A stretch of DNA of 7,299 bases from Deltaproteobacteria bacterium (lineage in GTDB: Bacteria; Desulfobacterota; DSM-4660; Desulfatiglandales; Desulfatiglandaceae): assembly GCA_019314425.1 (NCBI GenBank), contig JAFCZI010000118.1, forward strand, positions 1 through 7,299. Direction: 5' to 3'. Positions 1-6,563 of the stretch are shown here, piece after piece. The position numbers were made by a program, and so were the translations under genes. Within the stretch, counting starts at the first letter, position 1; the number at the start of each line of letters is the position of its first letter. The notes beneath the pieces were generated by a model that saw only the letters and a list, made by a program, of their open reading frames with translations, was not told the origin of the DNA and made no database searches.

Positions 1-2
1 CG

Positions 3-383
3 GTGAAAGCCTGCCGACCGGAAAAACGGCTGGTCGTTGTGTTCCAGCCGCACCGATACACCCGCACCCAGGCGTTGATGGATCGCTTTGTAATCGCCTT
101 CAATGATGCGGATGTCCTTGTGGTGACACCCATTTATCCTGCGGGGGAACAACCCATCGAGGGGATAACTGCGGAAAATCTGGTGAAAGGCATCAAAGAC
201 CACGGACATAAAGAAGTTATTTTTTGCGCTGATCAGCAAGCGGTGGTCCCCACCTTGAAAAAACTGATGCAACCTGGGGATCTGGTTTTAACGCTGGGGG
301 CAGGCAACATTCACAAAGAAGGAGAACGGCTTTTGGCTAACAGCTTAACAAAACATGGACATTCGTCAAAAAGAAACCCTTGA
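3..383 (+). CDS. murC: UDP-N-acetylmuramate--L-alanine ligase (MurC), C-terminal fragment
   Basis: This is the last 126 codons of MurC, the cytoplasmic ATP-dependent ligase that adds L-alanine to UDP-MurNAc, the first amino acid of the peptidoglycan stem peptide. Only the C-terminal Mur ligase domain is present. It shows the MurC-typical strand and loop QPHRYTRT (fragment residues 15-22), the YPAGEQPI segment (45-52) and the near-terminal LTLGAGNI motif (96-103), all aligning from memory with E. coli MurC (FQPHRFTRT, YPAGEAPI, VQGAGNI). A full MurC is about 460-490 residues, so roughly three quarters of the gene lies left of the window. The GTG at base 3 is not a start; the frame is open to the edge. 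The gene ends in TGA at 381-383 and overlaps the preferred murB start by 29 bp, which suggests translational coupling. Identification is secure; only the N-terminal portion cannot be assessed. Confidence 0.95.
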   Translation: MKACRPEKRLVVVFQPHRYTRTQALMDRFVIAFNDADVLVVTPIYPAGEQPIEGITAENLVKGIKDHGHKEVIFCADQQAVVPTLKKLMQPGDLVLTLGAGNIHKEGERLLANSLTKHGHSSKRNP

Positions 384-1278
384 GCAAATGACGGGGGGAG
401 GGATCAGGTTTCACTACCCGATGCATCGGCTTACCACATACCAGGTGGGTGGACCCGTTGAAGCCCTTTGGGAAGCCCGGGACCTTGAAACGCTGAAAAA
501 AGTCATCCGGTATCTTTCCCTTGAAGGCATCCCCTACGGTGTACTGGGCAGGGGGAGTAATCTACTGGTCAAAGACAACGGCATTGATGGCGTCATGATA
601 CTTTTAAAGGGATCGCTTGCGGCGATCAAAGAGGGTGCGGAAGAATCCCTGGTGTGGGCGGGCGGCGGCGCCCCCCTCGCTGATTTGATGAACTGGTGCC
701 GGCAGAGGGGCATGTCGGGCCTGGAATTTCTTGCCGGGATACCCGGGACTGTCGGCGGAGCGGTGGCCATGAATGCGGGGGCCTTCGGGCAGGAAGTCAA
801 TGAAAGAATCAAGGCCCTTCAATTTGTGTTGCCCGGGGGTACACCGGTTGAAAGGAACCGTTCAGAACTCAAATTTTCATATCGTCGCCTTCACATGGAA
901 GAGGGGCGGCTGGTGACAAATGTCTGTTGCTTCCTGGACAGGGCGACACCGGAAGCGGTGTCTGAGAAAATGAGCGGGTTTCTCAAAACCCGAAAACAGA
1001 CGCAACCCCTGGAATACCCGAGCGCCGGTTCCGTGTTTAAAAACCCACCCGGCGCCCCGGCTTCAACTCCGGGGGCGGGCAGGCTTATTGAAAAGGCAGG
1101 GCTCAAGGGAAAGAAAATCGGTGGTGCCATGGTTTCGGAGAAACATGCCAACTTCATTGTGAACAACGGCGGTGCCACCGCTGCAGATATTCTGATGCTG
1201 ATGGATCTGGTGCGCTTTGAGGTCAAACGGATGTTGGGCATAGACCTGGAGCCGGAAATACGGGTTTTGGGGAAATAG
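355..1278 (+). CDS. murB: UDP-N-acetylenolpyruvoylglucosamine reductase (MurB)
   Basis: MurB is the FAD enzyme that uses NADPH to reduce UDP-GlcNAc-enolpyruvate to UDP-MurNAc, supplying the substrate of MurC upstream. The 307-residue length is usual for the shorter (type II) MurB class. Visible motifs in order are YQVGGP (29-34), the FAD-binding GRGSNLLV (65-72), GIPGTVGGAVAMNAGAFG (128-145), SYRR (175-178) and AGSVFKNP (224-231). Ser226 is the expected proton donor. The C-terminal LEPEIRVLG (298-306) supplies the active-site glutamate, probably Glu301. After FKNP the chain carries a few extra residues (GAPASTPG) before AGRLIEKAGLKG, compared with the family form I remember. The start is uncertain. 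ATG 355 overlaps murC by 29 bp and has no clear Shine-Dalgarno sequence; ATG 388 (Met12) lies just after the murC stop and also lacks one. I keep 355 because the residues before GGIRF give the usual N-terminal length. Confidence 0.96.
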   Translation: MDIRQKETLEQMTGGGIRFHYPMHRLTTYQVGGPVEALWEARDLETLKKVIRYLSLEGIPYGVLGRGSNLLVKDNGIDGVMILLKGSLAAIKEGAEESLVWAGGGAPLADLMNWCRQRGMSGLEFLAGIPGTVGGAVAMNAGAFGQEVNERIKALQFVLPGGTPVERNRSELKFSYRRLHMEEGRLVTNVCCFLDRATPEAVSEKMSGFLKTRKQTQPLEYPSAGSVFKNPPGAPASTPGAGRLIEKAGLKGKKIGGAMVSEKHANFIVNNGGATAADILMLMDLVRFEVKRMLGIDLEPEIRVLGK

Positions 1279-1314
1279 GCACGAAGGGGTTGGGCACTCG
1301 CAAGAGCGGTCAAT

Positions 1315-2184
1315 ATGGAAAATCTTAAGATGAGAAAAAGTTTAAAAAAACAACGGGTTCGGGCGAGCAGGCACGGGGACCGGTCCCTACGCCACAACAG
1401 GCGGAAATCTTCAAGGATTCCTGTTGGAGACATTATCCGGGATATCGGCTCAGGTGTTCGGAAGGCCCTTGTATTCCTGTCTGTTTTAACTGCGGTCAGC
1501 TTGACTTTCGTCATGATCTATAACTACCTGCTCACTTCTCCCTACATGAAACTGGCGCATGTGGAGATCCGGGGGGTTGATAAAGGTCTAAGAAATGAAC
1601 TGCTTCAAATGTGCGGGCTAACGTCTGAACAAGGATTACTGAATCTCAAACTCGAAGCCTTGAAAAGAAAGATGGAAGATCATCCATGGGTCAGGACGGC
1701 CACCGTGGAAAGAAAATTTCCCGACACCTTGATTGTGCAGGTACAAAAAGAGGAGCCGGTGATGTTGGTCTTGTTGGATCAATTTTTTTACATGAACAAA
1801 CAGGGGCGACTGTTCAAGCCGGTCTCGCGGGACGAGGAAATGGATTTTCCCATTCTCACGGGCCTTTCCAAAACAGATCCCGGCCAAAAAGAAAAACTGG
1901 ATCAAACGGCCCATGTGTTGACCGTGCTGAAAGCGCAAAAAGACCGTTGGTCCATTCAAAATCTGTCCGAAATACATTTGAGTAAGAATGGTGCTATCTC
2001 CTTATATTTTAATCATATTCGGGCCGCAATCCGCATTTCCCGGCATAATCCGGGCCGCAACATGGAGGAACTGAAACAGGTGGCAAAACATTTAAGCGAA
2101 TCGGGAAAAATCAACTTTGTAACCCAGATTGACCTGAACCATGTGGATGGCGCAATTGTATCTTTTAAAGAGAACCAGGTTTGA
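1315..2184 (+). CDS. ftsQ: Cell division protein FtsQ (DivIB-like, POTRA domain)
   Basis: FtsQ is a bitopic inner-membrane protein that links early (FtsA/FtsZ) and late (FtsLB, FtsWI) divisome proteins. The 289 residues have the family layout. A strongly basic cytoplasmic tail (1-50, rich in Arg and Lys) is followed by one hydrophobic membrane segment (about 51-71, ALVFLSVLTAVSLTFVMIY). A POTRA domain (about 79-147) follows, including AHVEIRGV, HPWVRTATVERKFPDTL and VQVQKEEPV. The beta domain starts with an FFYMNKQGRLF stretch (157-167) and runs to the C-terminus. HPWV with R.FPDTL is the most diagnostic stretch of the family. The start could be ATG 1315 or ATG 1330 (Met6); neither has a strong Shine-Dalgarno sequence. 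It lies 36 bp after murB and 25 bp before ftsA. The ddl gene that sits between murC and ftsQ in E. coli is not here. FtsQ sequences diverge quickly, so position between murB and ftsA adds weight. Confidence 0.93.
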   Translation: MENLKMRKSLKKQRVRASRHGDRSLRHNRRKSSRIPVGDIIRDIGSGVRKALVFLSVLTAVSLTFVMIYNYLLTSPYMKLAHVEIRGVDKGLRNELLQMCGLTSEQGLLNLKLEALKRKMEDHPWVRTATVERKFPDTLIVQVQKEEPVMLVLLDQFFYMNKQGRLFKPVSRDEEMDFPILTGLSKTDPGQKEKLDQTAHVLTVLKAQKDRWSIQNLSEIHLSKNGAISLYFNHIRAAIRISRHNPGRNMEELKQVAKHLSESGKINFVTQIDLNHVDGAIVSFKENQV

Positions 2185-2195
2185 ACAACTGCGAT

Positions 2196-2200
2196 GAGGT
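2196..2200 (+). promoter_or_regulatory. Ribosome binding site of ftsA
   Basis: GAGGT lies in the 25-bp ftsQ-ftsA gap, 9 nt before ATG 2210. It supports that start; a second in-frame ATG at 2216 would be 15 nt away, which is too far for good initiation. Confidence 0.6.
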
Positions 2201-2209
2201 AATTTTCTT

Positions 2210-3433
2210 ATGGGTATGGACATTATTGTAGGCCTGGATATCGGAACCACCAAAATCTGTGCAGTGGTGGGGGAAGTTCGGTCTGACGGTCTGGAAATCA
2301 TCGGGATGGGAAGTCATCCCTCGGAAGGCCTCAGAAAAGGTGTTGTCATCAACATTGAGAACACCGTTAATTCCATCAAGGCGGCCATAGAAAAGGCGGA
2401 AACCATGGCCGGTTGTGAAATCGGTTCAGTATATGCCGGAATCGCGGGCGGGCATATCAAGGGATTCAACACGCCGGGAATCATTGCTCTCAAAGAAAAA
2501 GAGGTCACAACAAAAGACATCGATCGTGTCATAGAGGCGGCGAGCGCAGTGGCCATTCCTATGGATCAAGAGGTAATCCACACGCTGGTTCAGGAATTCA
2601 TTGTAGACGACCAGGACGGTATCATGGATCCCCTGGGCATGTCCGGTGTTCGTTTAGAAGCAAAGGTCCACATTGTTACCGCTGCGGTCACTTCAGCACA
2701 GAATATCATCAAATGTGCCAACAGGGCCGGGCTGGACATCTATGACATTGTGCTGGAGTCCCTGGCATCCAGCGAAGCGGTCCTTTCGAAGGAAGAGCGA
2801 AATCTGGGTGCGGCCCTAATCGACTTTGGGGGCGGTACCACCGATCTGGCCTTGTTTTCAAGAGGCGCCATCAAGCACACATCGGTGCTGGCCCTGGGCG
2901 GGGACAACTTGACCTACGATATCTCCGTAGGTCTTAGAACCCCCAAGCTGGAGGCTGAAAAAATAAAAATCAAGTACGGGTCCGCCTTTTCGTCAATGAT
3001 TGGCAAGGATGAAACCATTGAAGTCCCCGGGGTGGGCGGCAGAAAACCAAGGACTCTGTCCCGGCAGATTCTGGGAGAGATTCTGGAACCCAGGGTCGAA
3101 GAGATATTCACCCTGATTCATCGGGAACTCGTCCAATCGGGATACGAAGATTTGGCCAGTTCTGGCGTGGTCGTGACAGGGGGCTCCGCCGAACTCCCGG
3201 GCATCAGCGAAATGGCTGAACAGATATTTAATGCCCCGTCCCGTGTGGGCTATCCGCAGGAAATCAACGGCCTTGTGGATCTGATTAACAAACCCATGTA
3301 TGCCACAGCCGTAGGCCTCGTCCTGCACGGAGCGAAAACCAATAGGCAGAAAAAGAAGTTCAGAATTCGGGATTCCAGTATCTTTCATATGGTTATTTCC
3401 AGGATGAAACGGTGGTTTAATGAGATTGTTTAA
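2210..3433 (+). CDS. ftsA: Cell division protein FtsA (actin-like FtsZ membrane anchor)
   Basis: FtsA is the actin-family ATPase that binds the FtsZ C-terminal peptide and tethers the Z-ring to the inner membrane. At 407 residues it has the normal family length. The actin-fold nucleotide motifs are present: phosphate 1 DIGTTKICA (10-18), phosphate 2 IDFGGGTTD (204-212) and the adenosine motif VVTGGSAELPGI (321-332). The FtsA-specific 1C (SHS2) subdomain lies at about 84-162. The last residues, IFHMVISRMKRWFNEIV (391-407), alternate hydrophobic and basic positions and fit the amphipathic membrane-targeting helix at the end of FtsA. The gene sits between ftsQ and ftsZ, as is standard, with 23 bp to ftsZ. 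No residue expected to be essential is visibly missing. The partner FtsZ downstream has two candidate FtsA-binding peptides, so this FtsA is the natural protein in which to test which one binds. Confidence 0.98.
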   Translation: MGMDIIVGLDIGTTKICAVVGEVRSDGLEIIGMGSHPSEGLRKGVVINIENTVNSIKAAIEKAETMAGCEIGSVYAGIAGGHIKGFNTPGIIALKEKEVTTKDIDRVIEAASAVAIPMDQEVIHTLVQEFIVDDQDGIMDPLGMSGVRLEAKVHIVTAAVTSAQNIIKCANRAGLDIYDIVLESLASSEAVLSKEERNLGAALIDFGGGTTDLALFSRGAIKHTSVLALGGDNLTYDISVGLRTPKLEAEKIKIKYGSAFSSMIGKDETIEVPGVGGRKPRTLSRQILGEILEPRVEEIFTLIHRELVQSGYEDLASSGVVVTGGSAELPGISEMAEQIFNAPSRVGYPQEINGLVDLINKPMYATAVGLVLHGAKTNRQKKKFRIRDSSIFHMVISRMKRWFNEIV

Positions 3434-3445
3434 CCCTAAAAAATG

Positions 3446-3451
3446 AGGAGG
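3446..3451 (+). promoter_or_regulatory. Strong ribosome binding site of ftsZ
   Basis: A perfect AGGAGG lies 5 nt before ATG 3457. It is the strongest Shine-Dalgarno sequence in the window, consistent with FtsZ being made in large excess over FtsA and FtsQ from the same transcript. It fixes the ftsZ start. Confidence 0.8.
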
Positions 3452-3456
3452 GAGCC

Positions 3457-4725
3457 ATGAAATTTGAATTTGTCGATGAAATGGAAAAGGGGGCGTACCA
3501 TGCCAGGATTAAGGTCCTGGGCATTGGTGGCGCGGGCGGAAATGCCATCAGCAACATGATCAATTCTGATCTCAGAGGCGTGGAATTTATTGTGGCCAAT
3601 ACGGATTGCCAGGATCTTGAGAGATCATCCTGCACCCGAAAAATTCAGCTGGGACCTGAAATCACCATGGGTCTTGGCGCTGGGGCGGATCCGGAAATCG
3701 GCAGAAACGCCGCCGAGGAAAGCCTTCATGAAATCCGGGAATCACTGGATCAATCCGACATGGTTTTTATCACAGCCGGAATGGGCGGCGGAACGGGAAC
3801 CGGTGCTTCTCCCGTAGCGGCCCGGGAAGGCAAAGCAAACAATGCGCTGACCGTGGCGGTTGTCACCAAACCCTTCAAGTTTGAAGGTGATAAACGGATG
3901 AAACAGGCCCTGGAGGGCATTGAACAACTCAAAAAGGAAGTTGACAGCATTATTGTCATCCCCAATGAACGACTCAAAACCATTGGAGACAAAACCACCA
4001 CTTTCAAAGAACTGATCGCCAAAGCGGATGATGTCCTGCTTCAAGCCGTTAAAGGGATTTCAGATCTGATCATGAGCAGCGGCTTCATCAACCTTGACTT
4101 CGCAGATGTCAGGAAGGTGATGTCGAGAAACGGAACAGCCATCATGGGCATGGGCCGGGCATCAGGAGAAACCCGAGCCGTTGATGCCGCACAGGAGGCG
4201 ATCAACAGCCCGCTTTTGGAGGATATTTCCATTGAAGGTGCGAAAGGCCTTTTGATGAACCTGACCGGCCCTTCTGATATGACCATGGAAGAAGTAGATG
4301 AAGCTTCAAGTTATATCAAAGAGGAAGCGAAGGGAGCAGAGGTATTCTGGGGCCTTGTCTATGATGACAACATGGGAGATGAAATTCAGGTTACGGTGGT
4401 TGCTACTGGGATAGATAGTTTTGAGGAGGAAAACGCCGTTGGTCGCGTCATTGAGCTGACCAGCGAAATTCAAAACAAATCCATCGAGGAGTATGATAAT
4501 GTAGTCAATTTGAGGAATGTGACCATTGAAGATATTGAGGAAGAATGGACCGTTAAAAAGGATGGAATAAGCTTGGATATCCCCACATTCCAGAGATGGG
4601 AATCAAAAGACGAAAATGATTTTGAAAAAAAAGGGGAGGGGGAAAAAAAGAAAAGCTTTTTTGACAAATTTCGGATTAAGGACGGTCTGGATTATCCCAC
4701 TTTTCTCAGAGTAAAGGCGGATTAG
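3457..4725 (+). CDS. ftsZ: Cell division protein FtsZ with two C-terminal peptide motifs
   Basis: FtsZ is the tubulin-homologue GTPase that polymerises into the cytokinetic ring. The 422 residues contain the N-terminal nucleotide loop GIGGAGGNAISNMI (22-35), the tubulin signature GGGTGTG (110-116), the TKPF segment (137-140) and the T7 synergy loop NLDFADVRKVM (212-222). In that loop Asp214 and Asp217 match the catalytic aspartates of the next subunit. The core ends near residue 320 (VVATGID). The tail is odd. A family-type C-terminal peptide LDIPTFQRW occurs at 373-381, then a Lys/Glu-rich linker (382-410), then a second such peptide, LDYPTFLRVKAD, at the extreme C-terminus (411-422). FtsZ normally has one, which binds FtsA, ZipA and other partners. 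The helix after the signature, SPVAAREGKANNALTV (118-133), also departs from the usual APVIA-x-IAKE-x-GALTV pattern. The gene lies 23 bp after ftsA and is followed by a 37-bp gap. Identity is certain; the meaning of the tail is inferred. Confidence 0.99.
   Translation: MKFEFVDEMEKGAYHARIKVLGIGGAGGNAISNMINSDLRGVEFIVANTDCQDLERSSCTRKIQLGPEITMGLGAGADPEIGRNAAEESLHEIRESLDQSDMVFITAGMGGGTGTGASPVAAREGKANNALTVAVVTKPFKFEGDKRMKQALEGIEQLKKEVDSIIVIPNERLKTIGDKTTTFKELIAKADDVLLQAVKGISDLIMSSGFINLDFADVRKVMSRNGTAIMGMGRASGETRAVDAAQEAINSPLLEDISIEGAKGLLMNLTGPSDMTMEEVDEASSYIKEEAKGAEVFWGLVYDDNMGDEIQVTVVATGIDSFEEENAVGRVIELTSEIQNKSIEEYDNVVNLRNVTIEDIEEEWTVKKDGISLDIPTFQRWESKDENDFEKKGEGEKKKSFFDKFRIKDGLDYPTFLRVKAD
4625..4650 (+). 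other. Polypurine tract with in-frame slippery heptamer inside ftsZ
   Basis: The linker between the two FtsZ C-terminal motifs is encoded by A8 (4625-4632), G4, A, G5, A7 (4643-4649), G. Read in the ftsZ frame, A AAA AAG occupies 4644-4650, the same heptamer used for -1 frameshifting in E. coli dnaX. A AAA AAA occupies 4626-4632. A GGAGG core (4635-4639) lies 4 nt before the A AAA AAG heptamer. A -1 slip would add Glu-Lys-Leu-Phe and stop at TGA 4662-4664, making a ~402-residue FtsZ without the final motif. A +1 slip would run to TAA 4712-4714. The spacing is shorter than the roughly 10 nt of dnaX and is closer to the prfB (+1) arrangement. Ordinary Lys/Gly/Glu coding explains the tract equally well. 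Confidence 0.4.
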
Positions 4726-4762
4726 GCCATCAATATATTTGAGAGAAAGGGTTTAAAAAACT

Positions 4763-6547
4763 GTGTCTGATGACATCTCAGCCCTTTACCGCGCCATATT
4801 GGCAAAAGAAAAGGGTACCATTCGAAAGGACTGGGGAGGAAAACTTTCCGTCGCGCTGGCATTCCCCAACCAATATCGATTGGGCATGTCAAATCTGGGG
4901 CTTCAGATTGTCTACCGGCTTCTGAATGAAAGACCGGATGTGGTGGCGGAGCGTTTTTTCCTGCCCGAGGGTCGGGAAATGGCCCTCTACCTTCGTGGTG
5001 AAGGGCCCCTTGTTTCTCTGGAATCACAGACGCCGCTCGGAAAGTTTGATTTGCTAGCCTTCTCTATTTCCTTTGAAAATGATTATCTGAATGTTCTTCA
5101 AATTTTGAAAATGGGGAAGACGCCACTCCTTTCAGAGGAAAGAGGGGAACGCGACCCTTTTGTCATGGTGGGAGGTGTTGCTTCTTTTCTCAACCCGGAG
5201 CCATTGGCGCCCTTTGTGGATTTCTTTCTGTTGGGCGAGGCAGAACAGAACCTGTACCCGTTCGTGGATGCCTTTCTGGAATTTGGAAGTAGAGACAAGG
5301 CATGTCTTGCCTCTACACGTGAACGAAAGGACGTGCTCCTTCACCTGGCAAGGAATGTGCCGGGCCTTTATGCACCCTCCCTCTACGATGTGGTATACAA
5401 AAAAAACGGAACGCTGAAGCATTTTGTTCCGTCAGAAAAAGGTGTGCCGGAGAAAGTTAAGGTATCCCATTCTCCCGAAGGGGGATTTACGGATACGGGG
5501 ATGCCGCTTTCGTGCATTACCACTCCGGATACGGAATTCGGCAGTAAGGTCCTGATGGAGGTGGGCAGGGGCTGTGGTCATGCGTGCCGTTTCTGTGCGG
5601 CTGGTTACGTTTACCGACCCCCGCGGGTTTACGGGGAATCCAGCCTGAGGGAAGGCGTTCACGCAGCCCTCAAACGGTGTCCCCAGGTAGGACTGGTGAG
5701 CCCTGCCGTATCGGACGTGCCGGGAATAGCAGAATTAATGGGCATGATTCACCATAATGGCGGCAGGTTTTCGGTTTCATCCCTGAGGGCCGAAAGTCTG
5801 ACCCGGGATCTTCTGAAACACCTGAAAGACTCGGGCCAGAAGAGCATCGCCATTGCACCGGAGGCTGGCAGCCAGCGACTTCGAAACCTCATCAACAAGC
5901 ATTTGACAGAGGAACAGATTCTGGGCTCGGTCCGCATGATCGCCGGTATCAGCAATTTTTCAATCAGGCTTTATTTCCTCATGGGGCTTCCCACTGAAAC
6001 GCCCCATGATGTGAATGAAATAATCGAACTGGTGAAAAAAATCAAGCACCAGATGGTCAAGGAATCGGCGGCCAGAGGAAAGATCGGTCGCATTAAACTC
6101 AGTGTCAATTGTTTTATCCCAAAACCCTCTACCCCGTTTCAGTGGCTTCCCATGGCGGAAGTCGGATCACTAAAAAAAAAGCAGCAGCAGTTGAAAAAAA
6201 CGCTTGTTAAATCCGGCGGCATTGTGGTCAACTCAGACGTTCCCAAATGGGCCTACATCCAGGCGTTGCTCTCACTTGGGGACAGACGGGTGGGCGCCAT
6301 ATTGAAAAGTGCTCACGAACTGAATGGCAACTGGAAAAAAGCCATGCAGCGTTCTCAAATAAACCCTGATTTTTTCGTGCATCGCTCAAAAGAGCTCGAC
6401 GAACTTCTTCCGTGGGATTTTATTGATCACGGGATTACGAAGAAGCATCTCAAAATGGAATACCACCTGGCACTTGAGGGCAGGTTGTCGGATATCTGCA
6501 GGGTGGGTGAGTGTGTTCGCTGCGGCGTATGCCGGGAAAAAACCTAA
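4763..6547 (+). CDS. B12-binding-like radical SAM protein, TIGR03960-type
   Basis: This 594-residue protein resembles the uncharacterised radical SAM family TIGR03960. The N-terminal part looks like its cobalamin-binding-like domain: FPNQYRLGMSNLGLQIVYRL (34-53), FDLLAFSISFENDY (95-108) and VGGVASFLNPEPLAPFVDFF (136-155). The radical SAM core begins with CGHACRFC (Cys271, Cys275, Cys278), the CxxxCxxC that binds the 4Fe-4S cluster cleaving S-adenosylmethionine. Later core segments include IAIAPEAGSQRLR (362-374) and LYFLMGLPTET (403-413). The C-terminus has a second cluster, Cys579, Cys584, Cys587 and Cys590 (CxxxxCxxCxxC), possibly for another Fe-S centre or zinc. The DUF2344 (TIGR03936) partner usually fused to or beside this family is not in the window. 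GTG 4763 is the first start after an in-frame TAA at 4754-4756; a GAGAGAAAGGG stretch ends 11 nt upstream. The substrate is unknown; tRNA or cofactor modification is only a guess. No cobalamin-ligand motif is obvious. Confidence 0.88.
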   Translation: MSDDISALYRAILAKEKGTIRKDWGGKLSVALAFPNQYRLGMSNLGLQIVYRLLNERPDVVAERFFLPEGREMALYLRGEGPLVSLESQTPLGKFDLLAFSISFENDYLNVLQILKMGKTPLLSEERGERDPFVMVGGVASFLNPEPLAPFVDFFLLGEAEQNLYPFVDAFLEFGSRDKACLASTRERKDVLLHLARNVPGLYAPSLYDVVYKKNGTLKHFVPSEKGVPEKVKVSHSPEGGFTDTGMPLSCITTPDTEFGSKVLMEVGRGCGHACRFCAAGYVYRPPRVYGESSLREGVHAALKRCPQVGLVSPAVSDVPGIAELMGMIHHNGGRFSVSSLRAESLTRDLLKHLKDSGQKSIAIAPEAGSQRLRNLINKHLTEEQILGSVRMIAGISNFSIRLYFLMGLPTETPHDVNEIIELVKKIKHQMVKESAARGKIGRIKLSVNCFIPKPSTPFQWLPMAEVGSLKKKQQQLKKTLVKSGGIVVNSDVPKWAYIQALLSLGDRRVGAILKSAHELNGNWKKAMQRSQINPDFFVHRSKELDELLPWDFIDHGITKKHLKMEYHLALEGRLSDICRVGECVRCGVCREKT

Positions 6548-6550
6548 ACC

Positions 6551-6554
6551 GAGG
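6551..6554 (+). promoter_or_regulatory. Ribosome binding site that sets the MBL hydrolase start
   Basis: GAGG lies 9 nt before ATG 6564 in the 16-bp gap after the radical SAM gene. It favours ATG 6564 over ATG 6423, which lies inside the upstream gene. Confidence 0.5.
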
Positions 6555-6563
6555 CAATCAATA

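Noticed and set aside
3..5. GTG at base 3 as a start of a short gene
   Set aside because: The protein matches the interior of MurC and the frame is open to the left edge, so this is a truncated gene.
891..1514. 207-codon open frame on the - strand across the murB 3' end and ftsQ 5' end
   Set aside because: It is antisense to two well-supported genes, its translation is low-complexity and Arg/Ser/Pro-rich, and it shows no family resemblance.
2993..3388. 131-codon open frame on the - strand inside ftsA
   Set aside because: Antisense shadow of the conserved FtsA C-terminal half, with no recognisable domain and no ribosome binding signal noted.
4651..4662. AAAAGCTTTT followed by extra T, resembling a terminator
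   Set aside because: It lies inside ftsZ, has no loop or GC stem, and is explained as Lys-Ser-Phe-Phe codons.
4726..4762. Possible promoter in the 37-bp gap after ftsZ
   Set aside because: The gap is AT-rich but shows no -35/-10 pair with proper spacing, so cotranscription is the simpler reading.
6423..6563. 47-residue N-terminal extension of the MBL hydrolase from ATG 6423
   Set aside because: It overlaps the conserved cysteine-rich end of the radical SAM gene in another frame. The family starts at LVVGPYQSNCYIL, and GAGG precedes ATG 6564.
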